From Tubiluchus corallicola (lineage: Eukaryota > Priapulida > Priapulimorpha > Priapulimorphida > Tubiluchidae), in the NCBI GenBank assembly GCA_030141605.1, contig JAQGDQ010000177.1, positions 1 through 64,000 of the forward strand: a stretch of 64,000 bases of DNA, read 5' to 3'. How positions within the stretch are numbered: position 1 is the first letter of the stretch; each line of letters starts with the position of its first letter. Below are positions 1 to 12,000 of the stretch, piece after piece. The position numbers and the translations under genes are program-made. A model generated the notes under the pieces. It did not search any database. It saw only the letters and a program-made list of their open reading frames with translations, and was not told the DNA's origin.

Positions 1-1
1 C

Positions 2-3000
2 GCTCAGTGTACTGGCAATCACAATTTAGACAAGTGTGAAAGATTCATGGAGCTAGATGCCGAGAATAAAACAAAGCTTGTTAAAGAAAAGAAATTATGT
101 TTCAACTGTTTAAAGGCTAAACATTTTTCCAGAACGTGCAATCGCCCAGGTTGTGCAGTGGAGAACTGCAATATGAAACATTCAAAGCTGTTACATGAGG
201 CCTTCACATTGGACAAGTCTGATGTTCAGCAAAATGAGAAGAAGCTTACTGAGGCAAGTAGTTGTGCCTGCAAGTCAATGCAGACTTCTACAAGAACTTC
301 TTTGCCTGTTGTTGCAGTTTTTGTCAAAACATCTGAACATGCCAAGGGAATGGTTACTCATGCTTTGTTAGATCCTGGCAGTAACAAGTCATTTTGTTCC
401 CGACAATTAGTTGAGAAGCTTGGCCTGCAAGGACACGAGCAGACTTTGTCATTATCAACTTTGAATAATGGGTCAATGGTTAAGGCACTGGAAATATCTC
501 TGTATGTCAGTCCGACCTTTGGCAAACCAGTTGATAGAGAAGTCATTTATCTTTCTAAAGTTTATGCCTTGGAGAAATTTCCATCTTTGCGGGATAGCGT
601 GGTTACCAGTTCAGATGTATGTAGTTGGGAGCATTTAAAGAATTTACGACTAGCTAACATGAGGCCAGCAGAAGATGTCTTATTACTGATTGGACAAGAC
701 TGTGCTCATGCATTTAAGCCTCTGCAAGTAAAGGCAGGGAATTCCGGAGAACCATATGCTGTACGGACGCCATTGGGCTGGGTTGTGAATGGACTTCATA
801 ATCTTGATTCTCAGAATTTGAATGCTGTCGTCAATGTCGTGCAATCTGATGAAGACTTAACAATCCAAGTGAAAAGATTTTGGGAAGTTGATTCATTGGA
901 TAATGTCGACAAGCGCAGTATGTCATTTGAGGACAAGGAAGTGCTAAATGTGTGGGACAGTTCAGCGCAACTAATAGAAGGTCACTATAACTTGGACATA
1001 CCATTTAAAGTGAATCCTCCTGATCTGCCCGATAATCGCAAGATAGCTGAGAAGCGTCTTCAGTCACTGAAGTACCGGCTCTCAAAGGACCCTGAGCTGC
1101 ATAAAAAATATACACTACGCATGAAGGAGCTTCTAGAAAAAGGTTATGCAGAGAAAGTTGCAGCATGTGACTTAGAAGGAACACCTGGATTTGTGTGGTA
1201 TCTCCCGCATCATGGTGTAGTGAATCCGAATAAGCCAAAACTTCGCATTGTCTTTGATTGCTCCGTCCTGTTTGAAGAGATTTCTTTAAATAAAGCTGTC
1301 AAATAAGGGCCCGACTTGACAAACGGTTTGCTAGCTGTTCTGATTCGATTTCGGGAAGGCCCTGTGGCACTTATGTCTGACATAGAGGCCATGTTTAACC
1401 AGGTTGTAGTATCCAAACATCATCGAGATGTTTTGCGGTTTTGTACCTGGGACATACCATTTAAAGTGAATCCTCCTGATCTGCCCGATAATCGCAAGAT
1501 AGCTGAGAAGCGTCTTCAGTCACTGAAGTACCGGCTCTCAAAGGACCCTGACCTGCATAAAAAATATACACTACGCATGAAGGAGCTTCTAGAAAAAAGG
1601 TTATGCAGAGAAAGTTGCAGCATGTGACTTAGAAGGAACACCTGGATTTGTGTGGTATCTCCCGCATCATGGTGTAGTAAATCCAAATAAGCCAAAACTT
1701 CGCATTGTCTTTGATTGCTCCGTTCTGTTTGAAGAGATTTCTTTAAATAAAGCTGTCAAATAAGGGCCCGACTTGACAAACGGTTTGCTAGCTGTTCTGA
1801 TTCGATTTCGGGAAGGCCCTGTGGCACTTATGTCTGACATAGAGGCCATGTTTAACCAGGTTGTAGTATCCAAACATCATCGAGATGTTTTGCGGTTTTT
1901 GTGGTACCCAGATGGTGACCTGACAAAACAACCACAGGTCTACAGGATGACGAGGCATCTTTTTGGAGGCAATTGGAGCCCCAGTTGTGCGACATATGCT
2001 TTGCAGAAAACTGCCCTGGATAACATTCACAAGTTTGACAGCAAGATTATTGATGCAGTGCTTCGTGATTTTTATGTTGACGACTGTTTGAAGAGCTTTT
2101 TGACTGAGGATGATGCCACTGAGTTTGTAGTTAAATTGACAGAGCTGTTAGCCCGTGGTGGGTTCCATATAACTAAATGGATTAGCACTAGTGTCAAGGT
2201 ACTTGAAATGATTCCTGAAGAGGATAGAGCTGAATCTGTTCGAGAAATTGACATTTCAAAAGGTTCCTTGCCATTAGAAAGAGCTCTGGGCTTACGTTGG
2301 AATGTGGACAGAGATGAACTTTGTGTCCAAGCCAAGTTAAAGGAGAAGCCACTCACAAAGCGAGGTTTATTGAGTGTTCTTTCTTCCGTGTATGATCCTT
2401 TGGGTCTAGCCTGTCCTGTTACTCTTGTAGCAAAGAAGCTCTTTCAGCAAGAAAGCAGACTAAAGAAAGAATGGGACAGCCAGTTGTCTCCTGATGTTCA
2501 ATACCACTGGATTAACTGGATGAAGCAAGCTACAAATTTAGATCAGTTTGGTGTTGAGAGATGCTTCATGCCAAAGAACTTTGGACATGTGCTAAGATGT
2601 GAATTGCGTGTCTTTGGAGATGCATCTGAGGATGCTTATGCTGCCGTGGCATATATGCGGCTTGTGAATGCTGATGAGAAGATACACTGCTGTCTTGTTT
2701 TGGCCAAAGCACGCCTAGCTCCCATGCATAGAATGACTGTTCCTAGGCTAGAGCTATCAGCAACTGTACTTGCTGTTAAGATCGGCCAGACAATCTCGCG
2801 TGAGTTGAGAACCGACATAGATGAGACCTGGTACTGGACTGACAGCAGTATAGTTCTGGGCTACATACACAACACTGATAAACGCTTCAAAACGTTTGTA
2901 GCTAACAGGCTTGGTATTATACATGAAGCTTCTATGCCTTCTCAATGGCACCATATCAGAAGTGAGGACAACGTTGCTGATGATGCTTCAAGAGGCTTGT

Positions 3001-4622
3001 CAGTTGATGAACTACTTCAGCAGAAAAAATGGATTAATGGTCCTGAGTTTTTGTGGTTGCCAAAATCTGAATGGATAGAACTCGAGGTAAAAAATTTGCA
3101 TCATCCAGAAATGGAAATCAAGCGTGAAAGTGTGAAATCTCAGAAAGCTGCATCATGTGGTGCAGTGGCATCAGTAGAAGCCGAGTCGGATGCTTTAGAA
3201 AATATGTTTAAGAGGCACTCGTCGTGGTACAGGTTGCGAAAATCTGTCGGCTGTATCCTGCGCCTGCGGAACATTCTACTGAGCAAAGCTAGAGGAATGG
3301 ATGCTAAGTCCTTTGATGACAGTTTATCTGTTGAAGAACTGCAGCAGGCAGAGATCAGCATTGTCAAATATCTACAGTACAAGTACTTGAAAAATGACAA
3401 TGGAATGAAAACTCTCAGGAAGTTAAATCCAGTCATAGATTCCAATGGAGTAATGTGTGTAGGTGGCCGTGTGAAGAGCATGCACCAGATGATTCTGCCG
3501 AAACATCACCACATAGTAGACCTGATTATACGTGAAGCACATGAAATGTCAGGACATTCTGGACGAGAGTATGTGGTTGCCAAGCTGAGACAGAAGTACT
3601 GGATCATCAAGGTTAGAACCAGAGTCAGATCACTCTTATCGAGCTGCATAGTCTGTAGACGACGTGATGGTGTTCCATTGTCTCAAAAAATGGCTGATCT
3701 GCCAGATGATCGCGTGTCTCCAGCTCTGTCTGCCTTCACAGCTGTTGGTGTGGACTGCTTTGGTCCGTTTTTTGTCAAAAGAGGTCGTTCAGAGGTGAAG
3801 AGATACGGATGTGTCTTCACTTGCCTGACTATTCGTGCTATTCACATAGAGGTACTGCATTCCCTGGAGACTGATAGTTTCATTAACGCTCTTTTCAGAT
3901 TTATTTCTCGCCGTGGGCCTCCGTCTGTCATCCGATCTGACAATGGCACTAACTTTGTCGGTGCAGAGAAAGAATTGAGATCAGCAATATGCGACTGGGA
4001 TCAGCAGAAGATTACAGATGTTCTACGGAAGCGTCATGTACAATGGATCTTTAACACACCAGGTGCATCCCATCATGGTGGAGCTTGGGAAAGGATGATC
4101 CGATCCATTCGCAGAGTTGCATTTTCTATATGCAGTGAGCAAAGGCTTGACGATGAAAGCTTGCCTACTCTGATGTGCATGGTAGAGTCCATTATAAATG
4201 ATAGGCCGATCACAACAGTGTCAGATGATCCAAATGATCTTGAGGCTCTCACTCCAAACCACTTACTGTTGTTAAGAGCTGGATCAGTACCTGTCAAGCT
4301 CTTTGATTATTCTGACTTATATAGGCGAAGATGGCGCCAGGTACAGTATTTGACAGATGTCTTTTGGCGGCGATGAACTCATGAATATCTTCCGATGCTG
4401 CAACAATTTCAAAAGTGGGAGAAGCAGAAGGAAAATCTCAAGTGTGGAGATGTTGTTCTATTAATCGACAACACCTTGCCAAGAAACCGTTGGGAACTTG
4501 GACGGATTATGGATACTTATCCGGGTAAAGATGGCTTGGTCCGCTCTGTGTTGCTCAAGACAAAGTCGTCAACTCTGAAACGGCCTGTGCAGAAACTTTG
4601 TCTGCTTGAGCGTGTTTCATAA
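2..4622 (+). pseudogene. BEL gag-pol polyprotein, interrupted
   Basis: Reading is open from base 2 to a TAA at 1304-1306. It covers a zinc knuckle (cysteines near 98-150) and a retropepsin-like site LLDPGSN near 365. The RT resumes at 1307, is lost through the duplicated block, and is open again from 1773 to a TGA at 4374-4376. This part carries FYVDDCL (about 2070), RNase H motifs FGDASEDAYAA (2616) and YWTDSS (2833), an integrase zinc site (H..H..C..C, 3540-3660) and DDE-type core motifs GVDCFGPF (3751), RSDNGTNFVG (3934) and the HHGGAWERM glutamate (4070). The same frame continues after the TGA to 4622 with the C-terminal domain found after BEL integrases. The breaks are two nonsense codons (one present in both duplicate copies) and one inserted A. 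Confidence 0.88.
995..1907 (+). repeat. Tandem duplication of 456-457 bp inside the RT region
   Basis: The block beginning GACATACCATTTAAAGTG at 995 starts again at 1451 and is nearly identical. The second copy has one extra A in an A-run (about 1592), which shifts the frame, plus a few substitutions. Both copies keep the same in-frame TAA (1304 and 1761), so the stop most simply predates the duplication. Confidence 0.93.
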
Positions 4623-4720
4623 ACTGCAGTTTTGTGTTCCAAAATGAGGTTAAAGTTTAATGATTGATAAATATTTTGTTATGTTTCACGTTCCAGATAG
4701 AACATTCAAAGGGGGCGGGG

Positions 4721-5306
4721 TGTTGCAGGTGCAAATGTTTTGGTCCATTACCTCTTCTCAAGGTAGAATATGCATTAGAAGCCATAATACATTAGACTGT
4801 AGCTCAACCTCTAGACTAATTTTTCTACTCTGACATTGTATAGGTGGAACTTGTTATGTACACATGTCTCTGTTACATTTGAAATTTGGCTTTTAATTAT
4901 ACTGTTACCTTTTACTGACATTCTGGCTTTTTCTCGGCTCAATATTGGACCAACAATGTATGTATGCATTTTAGCTTTTAGTGTAATGTAGTAATCTGTA
5001 GCACTTATTTTCTTGCACTTGTTTCAGTAGATTTGTAGATGTAGTAATTGTAGACTATAGGAAATTTGTATTTTTGCAGAATAAACTACATAGATATGGG
5101 AACGCAACTTTGATTTGAGCGTATACATTACATGTATAACATGTAGTTACTTGTGTAACTGTGTAAAAAGCAGCGATGCAACATTTCATATTTCTACAGA
5201 TATGAATTGTGACTAGTTTGGTCATTTAGCAATATTAGACTAGTATTTAATAAAACCTATGCTAGACCTAATCATTACTTTTCCTGATTTGTGTTGATTT
5301 TTCGCA
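4721..5306 (+). repeat. Putative 3' LTR of the BEL element
   Basis: It starts TGTTGCAGG right after the purine-rich tract AAAGGGGGCGGGG (4708-4720), the usual primer for plus-strand synthesis. An AATAAA near 5250 could be the polyadenylation signal. The end at 5306 (..GCA) is only a guess because the 5' LTR and target-site duplication are not in the window for comparison. Confidence 0.55.
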
Positions 5307-5326
5307 CTTTAAAGAAAAGACTCTTA

Positions 5327-6485
5327 ATCAAGGCTGGATTACCCTAAAGGCTACAGCTTAGGGCCCCTTTGGCGAGCCAAAGCTTGAGAGGCCCTGCAAA
5401 ATATATTTTCAAACATATGTATATATATCACATATATATATATACATATATTAAACAGCACAAATATATACTGCATAAAGTTATATAAGTACACATCGAT
5501 AAAACGATTGCTCTGCTCAACTTGCAAACCTTTTATTTAAATAATAATTTTCAAGTAACTTTAACTTGATGTTCAGCCATGCATAATAAAACCATAAGAA
5601 CATGATCACAGAACATAGAACTCTTACAATAATTCACTTCAAACCCTGAATCATGTGTATCACAGTACCATCAAAACTGAAATGGAAGCATCTAAATAAT
5701 GGTTATACAAAACGTCTATGATACTTAATAACATAAAGAAATAATATCTATACATTGCAACGTTATATCTAAGCAACTATTAGTGAAATTATAAATTATA
5801 ATTTCTGCATTTAACGATGAACGAAATCAAGGCTGGATTACCCTAAAGGCTAGTATAGGTTGCAGCTTAGGGCCCTTTGGGGTGCCAAAGTTTGAGGGGC
5901 TCTGCTAAATATATTTTCAAACATATACTTATTAAACAGCACAAATATGTATAGTCAACCTCAGGCTTAAGGTACTCGCTTATAAGAGACACTTGCTTAT
6001 AAGGGACCACCAACACCGTTCCCAATTTTTCGTGACATTATTCTATGTACACAATCTTCGTATATAAGGTACTCGGATATAAGGGACTTTTGATTATAAG
6101 GAACGTTTTTTTCCGGTCCCGAGGTGACCCTTATATCCGAGGTTGACTGTACTGCATAAAGTTATATAAGTACACATCGATAATAATTAACTTGCTCGAC
6201 TTGCAAACCTTTTTAAATTAAATAATTTTCAAGTAACTTTAACATGATTTTCAGTCATGCATAAAAAACCATAAGAACATGATCACAAAACATAGAACTC
6301 TTACAAACCCTGAATCATGTGTATCACAGTACCATCAACTGAAATGAAAGCATCTAAATAATGGTTATACAAAACGTCTATGATACTTAATAACATAAAG
6401 AAATAATATCTATGCATTGCAACATTATATCTAAGCAACTATAAATAAAATTAAAATATGATAATCTCTGCATTTAATGATGAAC
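5327..6485 (+). repeat. Two direct copies of a ~500-bp interspersed repeat
   Basis: Copy 1 is about 5327-5825 and copy 2 about 5825-6485. Both start ATCAAGGCTGGATTACCC, share AAATATATTTTCAAACATAT, the AACATGATCACA segment and the end CTGCATTTAA.GATGAACGAAA. They differ by scattered substitutions, and copy 2 is longer because a MITE (5952-6149) is inserted in it. A weaker relative of the head lies at 13292-13400. No coding potential is seen. Confidence 0.85.
5952..6149. mobile_element. Short Tigger/pogo-like MITE with TA target site
   Basis: The element has terminal inverted repeats, TAGTCAACCTC on the left and GAGGTTGACTG on the right, with TATAAGG motifs inside both ends. It is flanked by TA (5950-5951 and 6150-6151). 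The neighbouring direct copy of the host repeat at about 5465-5480 shows the empty site with a single TA. The TA target and CAGTCAACCTCG-like ends suggest the Tc1/mariner superfamily, pogo/Tigger group. Related elements occur at 14161 and 63795. Confidence 0.85.
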
Positions 6486-8135
6486 GAAACACAAACGGGC
6501 AAGCTAGTAGCATTCACCACTCTCCAGTCATAACCATTCGACAATTGTTCTGACCACTGGCCATTTCAGTCCACTACTGTCAACATTACAAAGCTAAACT
6601 ACTGTTGCTATCACGGACTGCAGCTTTTGTTGTTTCAGACTTGTGAGATTTCGATCATAGCAATTTCGCCACTATTAACTGAAAATAAAAAATCGTGAAA
6701 TCATTTCAATGCAACTACATTTCAAGTGAAACAAACTACTATTACAAATGTTTCGATGCAGAAATGTATAAAACAGTGAAAAGAAACACCAATTTTGAAA
6801 ATTGCAACTACAAATTAGAAACTCTAGCCGAGAGGTGCGAAAAAGCTGCAAAAAGCTATTTTTGGATGTACAGAAAGATTCTCAGAACCTAAACAATTTA
6901 CTCCCTCCCCTTCCACAGACTAAACATTACAACCCCAGAAACAGCAAACCCTGGGACAATCAATTTAAATTATCTATAATCAGAACTGAATGATATAGAA
7001 AATGTTTTATTCTCTACTGCTTATTTAATTGTTAATGAGTTTTCATCTGTACTTAGCTAACCACTGCATATTTGTGCAATTTTATTCGGATCTCTGCTCA
7101 AATTTTTTGTTTAGTAATCTTTACATTGCATTTTTAAAATTTTAAATATGTGCATTATAAATTTTAAAAGCTGTGTATTTAGAGTAACAATGACGGCTGC
7201 TGCATCAGCTCAATAACTTCAGTTAATTATGCTTTACTAGACTTTACTTAATTATGCATTAGTCTGTGATTTACTCGCAGAATCTTGCTTGGGAACAAGA
7301 AAAAATGAACTAAGTAAGGTTCTAGCTAGCTGTAAAACTGTTGCTATTACAACAGCATGGGTTGCGAGGCATTGTCAGTGTACACAAATGCCCTGTCTGG
7401 TACACTTAACCTTTGACCTTTTCATGATCATCATCAATCGCTGGAACTGTGAAAAGCTTATTATCACTGTCCAGCAGGCACTAGTCCATCACATCTTAAT
7501 GAACAATTATGTAATGAACAACGATAAACGATAAACGACAATCTTAATGAACAACTAAACATTAAAAGCTTTACCACTAGTGCTCCACTGTTAATGCTGG
7601 TCAGTGGCCACCCAAGTAGCAATGGATTGTAATACAATGACTAAAATGTACATTAAAATGACTCAAATGAGCTGCATGTACAGTTAATGTTTGGAAGTTT
7701 CCAATCATTTGACCCAATACAACACTCTTCTTACTCTGATGGCACAAAAATGTGCACAATAATTTCTACCAGCGATTTTGATAAGATATCGATCGACATG
7801 CAACCAGCCAGGCCGGCAGAATTTTTCATGAATGATAATTAAGAACCATTCAACTGTTAGCAATCTAATAAAATGTTTGATTTTAGTGGATCAGTTTGTG
7901 CAAAAACTCAGTGCATCATGTTTAGCCATTACGGAAAACCATCAGCACGATGTACCATGGCTAAGAGGGCCATATTCTCTGGAGCTGTACAGTACTAATA
8001 CACAGATCTACCAAAAAAGGTTCCTATGCTATATGCCATTTGCTAGATTCCCTACTGCTTGGCAAAGTATGTCGTAGAGATTTTTTGAAGGTGTCTTTAA
8101 GCTCTAGAAATTGAACTTAATAAGTGCAGGAGTCA
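6486..8135. other. Non-coding stretch; FGFRL1 tail might end here
   Basis: No convincing gene is seen. On the minus strand two sites could be short last exons of the FGFRL1-like gene. One is an AG acceptor giving exon 7446-7406, which continues phase 1 for 13 residues to a stop. The other is near 7990-7940, where phase 1 continues for about 17 residues to a stop. Neither has a strong splice context or a recognisable match, so neither is called. Confidence 0.3.
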
Positions 8136-8139
8136 AAAT

Positions 8140-8745
8140 AGGATATAGTGAGTACTGAAAAATGTACAAAAGTAGTGAATACTGAAAAATGTATAAAGAG
8201 TAGTGAATACTGAAAAAATGTACAGGAGTAGTGAATACTGAAAAATGTATAAAGAGTAGTGAATACTGAAAAATGTACAAGAGTAGTGAATACTGGAAAA
8301 TGTACAAAGAGTAGTGAATACTGAAAAATGTACAAGTAGTGAATATTGAAAAATGTACAAGAGTAGTGAATACTGAAAAATATACAAGAGTAGTGAATAC
8401 TGAAAAATGTACAAGAGTAGTGAATACTGAAAAATGTACAAGAGTAGTGAATACTGAAAAATGTACCAAGAGCAGTGAATACTGAAAAATGTACCAAGAG
8501 TAGTGAATACTGAAAAATGTACCAAGAGTAGTGAATACTGAAAAATATACAAGAGTAGTGAATACTGGAAAATGTACAAGAGTAGTGAATACTGAAAAAT
8601 GTACAAGAGTAGTGAATACTGAAAAATGTACCAAGAGCAGTGAATACTGAAAAATGTACCAAGAGTAGTAAATACTGAAAAATATACAATAGTAGTGAAT
8701 AGTAAAAAATATACAAGAGTAGTGAATACTGAAAAATGTACAGTG
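8140..8745. repeat. 27-28-bp minisatellite, about 22 units
   Basis: The plus-strand unit is AGTAGTGAATACTGAAAAAT followed by GTACAAG, with small variants (GTACCAAG, GTATAAAG, ATACAAG). The 27-bp unit is a multiple of three and lacks stops on the minus strand, so all three minus frames read open for 157-216 residues. These frames are repeat artefacts rather than genes. The array lies downstream of the FGFRL1-like transmembrane exon. Confidence 0.95.
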
Positions 8746-9093
8746 TAAATACAAGATTTTTAAAATTATTTCAAAGGTTTCAGAAAATGCAATATATGGA
8801 CTTCAGGTCTATTGGAGTAGAGACTTTGAAAAGTTTGCAGTGAATACGGAAGCTTACACAAAAAGTAATGGCCGGATAAGCGAATACGGTTTTGCACCTC
8901 TATAAGAGTGCATATGACACCCCTTACCTTACATTTCTGCTTCGTATTTCATAGTGCAATTCTTAGTCTAGGCTTTACCTCTGTAACCAAAGCTCACGGC
9001 GCACATCCATGTATAAGACTATACCTGTATTTCAATTCTTACTGGCTATTTAGTTTATACACTGATCCATACATATAAGAGCTGTTCACATAC

Positions 9094-12000
9094 CTGACAT
9101 GCCTGAATTTTTATTAAGAAATGCAGGCAGTGTTATACATTCTCTTGCAGCATTAATGTTTTGCCTACAAACTGCAGTGACTCTCTTGCAGTGGGTGGCA
9201 GTACAAATTACTGCCGTGAGAAAAGCAATGCAAATGACTGCACTTGTTGTTAGCCAACATACTTGTTTAAAAGCTCTCAGATTTTGAGTTGCTGTAAAAC
9301 AAAAACAATAAATCCACTACAAAGAAATAAAATTTAAACTTAACTAGATAAAGCATCCACGAAAGAATAAAACAATTATTAAAGCAAAACCGGACCCAAT
9401 CCTTAACTGTAGATCAAAACAATCTACTCTTTGAAATATTGAAAGGGAACACACTATTTTTTTTCAAAAATGACTTATGTGAAAGAATTATTACCACACG
9501 AACCCAATTTCGCGTTTGCGCCACTAGCTTTTCGCTGTTACATGCACTTCGCCATTCACTGGTTAAACGGGCACTAGCGCCTGCATTTCGGAAGCACATT
9601 ACACAAAAGCAGGTGCTGTACCTCTCAGTTCAGATGTGTTAGTTTCTGACGAACTATGCACGTTCGAGTTTTCAAATTTAAATTTTTATCTTAAAACTTG
9701 CCTAGTTTTAGTGCAACTTACTGAATATCTTACAGTAGCGCTGTACATCAATTTTCACTTTTGCAAACACGTGCAACACGCTCGTAGAATATTTTAGCTG
9801 TTGAAAATTATGTTAGTTTGTGACATCATCAATAGTTGGGTTCGTCCGCCCAATTAATTATTTAATTATCAGAAACACTTCTGCAGTCTTAATCGTGTTA
9901 AAATGTATACTTTTTATCAGACTTGAAAATGGGGTTATATGTGAAAAAAGATCCTGTCTTCCTTTAAAAAATCATTTTCACACTCGAGTGAGATTTCCGC
10001 CCGTTTTGAATTATGAACACAAGAAAAGAAACTGCTTTCAATATCGAGCGTATTTAATTAATATCAAAGTTGCACTCACACTCGTTTTTGCTGAGCATTT
10101 CCATGCCTAGATACGCTGCTTTAAAACTGTAGCCTAAAGCATTTACACCATAACAGATGTATTTCCCAGCATCTGTTTCCGTTACGTGCCTTAAAACCAG
10201 CTTGGAAACGTATATGTCTTTACTTTCAAGGTGCACGTCTTTGTGTCCCAAAGTCTGAAAAATCAATTAAGAAATAATGATAGTAACACAAGGAAGCCAG
10301 CTAAATTCAACCAAAAAAAGCCATCGAAAAGAACCTATGTGTGCATGATTTTTGATTTTCTGATCAGTGCGGCACAGGATTCCGCACATATGCCACTTTT
10401 TCTTAAATATAGAGAATTATGCCAAGGATTATTGTGCAACTAGCCGGTTAAATTCCTGCTTTCATTCTGATGTCTGCACTGATATCTCATATTCATATTC
10501 ATATAAGCAAATTCATTCAGATTCTCAATCAAGATTTTGCACGTAAGGCAAATAGCTGAGTATCGTAACATATGCTTGGCTATGAAATTACACAATGGCA
10601 AATCTGGTTAGTAAGTAGATGAGTGACGGATGCAAAACTGCTTTCAGGCATTTTCATCAGCCACATTTGCTCCCCGAGCTACTTACTTCTACCCGTATGG
10701 CATACACTTCCGAACTCCAAACATAGCTAAGGCACCGTCGGTATAAGGAGGCCCTGTCATTAAGTGACTTGCACTTTGTCAAACTATAAAAATGCTTTTC
10801 CAATTTTATAAAATTGGAATATAAAAATCTTGGATCAAGCTTACAAGATGTGCATGTGTTTTTTGTAGGTTTCTTTCATAGAAGGCAAGTCTTGCACAAC
10901 AAAAACTTCAAATGACTTAAACATTTGATCGTGCAAGGGCTTTTTTCTCTTCTTTTTCAAAGAACTACGTGAAATGATAAACAAAGAGCCTCAACAAATT
11001 ACTTTATATTGCTGCAAAAATGGTGACAGATCAAAACATTCAGCTCCATTACAGAATGACACAGCTTGAGATTCGACCTAGCAATTATTGGACACAAATG
11101 TCAAACTACGTTAAGCAGCACTGTTTATTAACACGATAAGTTGCCAATAAAAACAACCAACCTTGTAAAACATATATAACTTAGAAAAGAGTTTAAATAA
11201 ACGGCAGTACTAAGTTTCATAGTATACAAGTTTCAATTCTAATGAATGACTGCTGTGTGACCCAGCAGGGCTGGAGTGAAATTAATTTCAGTTAAGAGTT
11301 TAGCTAGATTGAGCAGTAACAAAAATTTTGAAAGTACCTAGGAACTCTAGTTAGTTTAAAAAACAGCACTATGAAAATGTACTTATATATTTATTGGGTA
11401 ATCACAATTACAAATCACACAATGCACACACCGATTATAAAGATTTCACACATATATAGAGCTACAAAAAACCTATACCACGTTATCAAGAACACAATTA
11501 CACAAGTCAAACTCGACAATTTAAACCAAAGACACAACATCAAACCTTGATGTATAAACCCAATGGCACAACACGAATATACATAAACACAAATGTCCTA
11601 CTAAATCTGAAGATATGCATTTCCATGAAGCAGTGGTAAATTTGAGTGAAGCAATAAAAATTTAAAATGCACAAGACTGTAAAAAGAGAATGTTTCATAC
11701 CTGAAAGGTGGTATTATTAAATGTAATAATATCATTATTTGCATCTTCATCAGGCTGCAGTTCTTTTAGCCACTGCAATAAAAACTGCTGATAACCAGCT
11801 AAATAGTAGCAATAAATATATGCAGCAAAAATCAGAACAGTTAATAACATTAATTATGGACACAACAAAAGAATCATTGAAAATTTATACAGATGGTAAA
11901 CAATCAATATCACAAAAATTTCATAAGCTCACAAACATTATTGATACGTATCGTTATTGCTAACATCCCTAGTTTGTATTTAAGCACTTAGTAATGCATC

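Larger units (their letters stand above)
1..5306 (+). mobile_element. BEL/Pao-type LTR retrotransposon, 5'-truncated by the window
   Basis: The element enters the window inside gag and runs to a 3' LTR. The order seen is CCHC-type zinc knuckles, aspartic protease, reverse transcriptase, RNase H, integrase and a C-terminal integrase-associated domain. This is the BEL/Pao order, and protein wording such as LLDPGSN, FYVDDCL and GASHHGGAWERM fits that family. A purine-rich tract at 4708-4720 directly precedes a TGTTGCAGG start typical of BEL LTRs. The 5' LTR and most of gag lie outside the window. The copy is dead: it has in-frame stops, a 457-bp internal duplication and a frameshift. It lies just downstream of the FGFRL1-like gene in that gene's reading direction, and may sit inside an unseen last intron. 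The right end is approximate. Confidence 0.9.

Noticed and set aside
7406-7446. Candidate last exon of FGFRL1 (phase-1 acceptor, 13 codons to a stop)
   Set aside because: The acceptor context is modest, the peptide is too short to compare with any tail, and another equally weak candidate exists near 7940-7990.
8140-8745. CRISPR-like array
   Set aside because: Units follow each other directly with no unique spacers, and the genome is eukaryotic.
8104-8754. Three long overlapping minus-strand open frames
   Set aside because: They are translations of a 27-bp tandem repeat in all three frames, with no splice or start context.
9439-9642. 67-codon frame on the plus strand
   Set aside because: It is part of interspersed repeat family A, whose other copy at 41 kb does not keep the frame.
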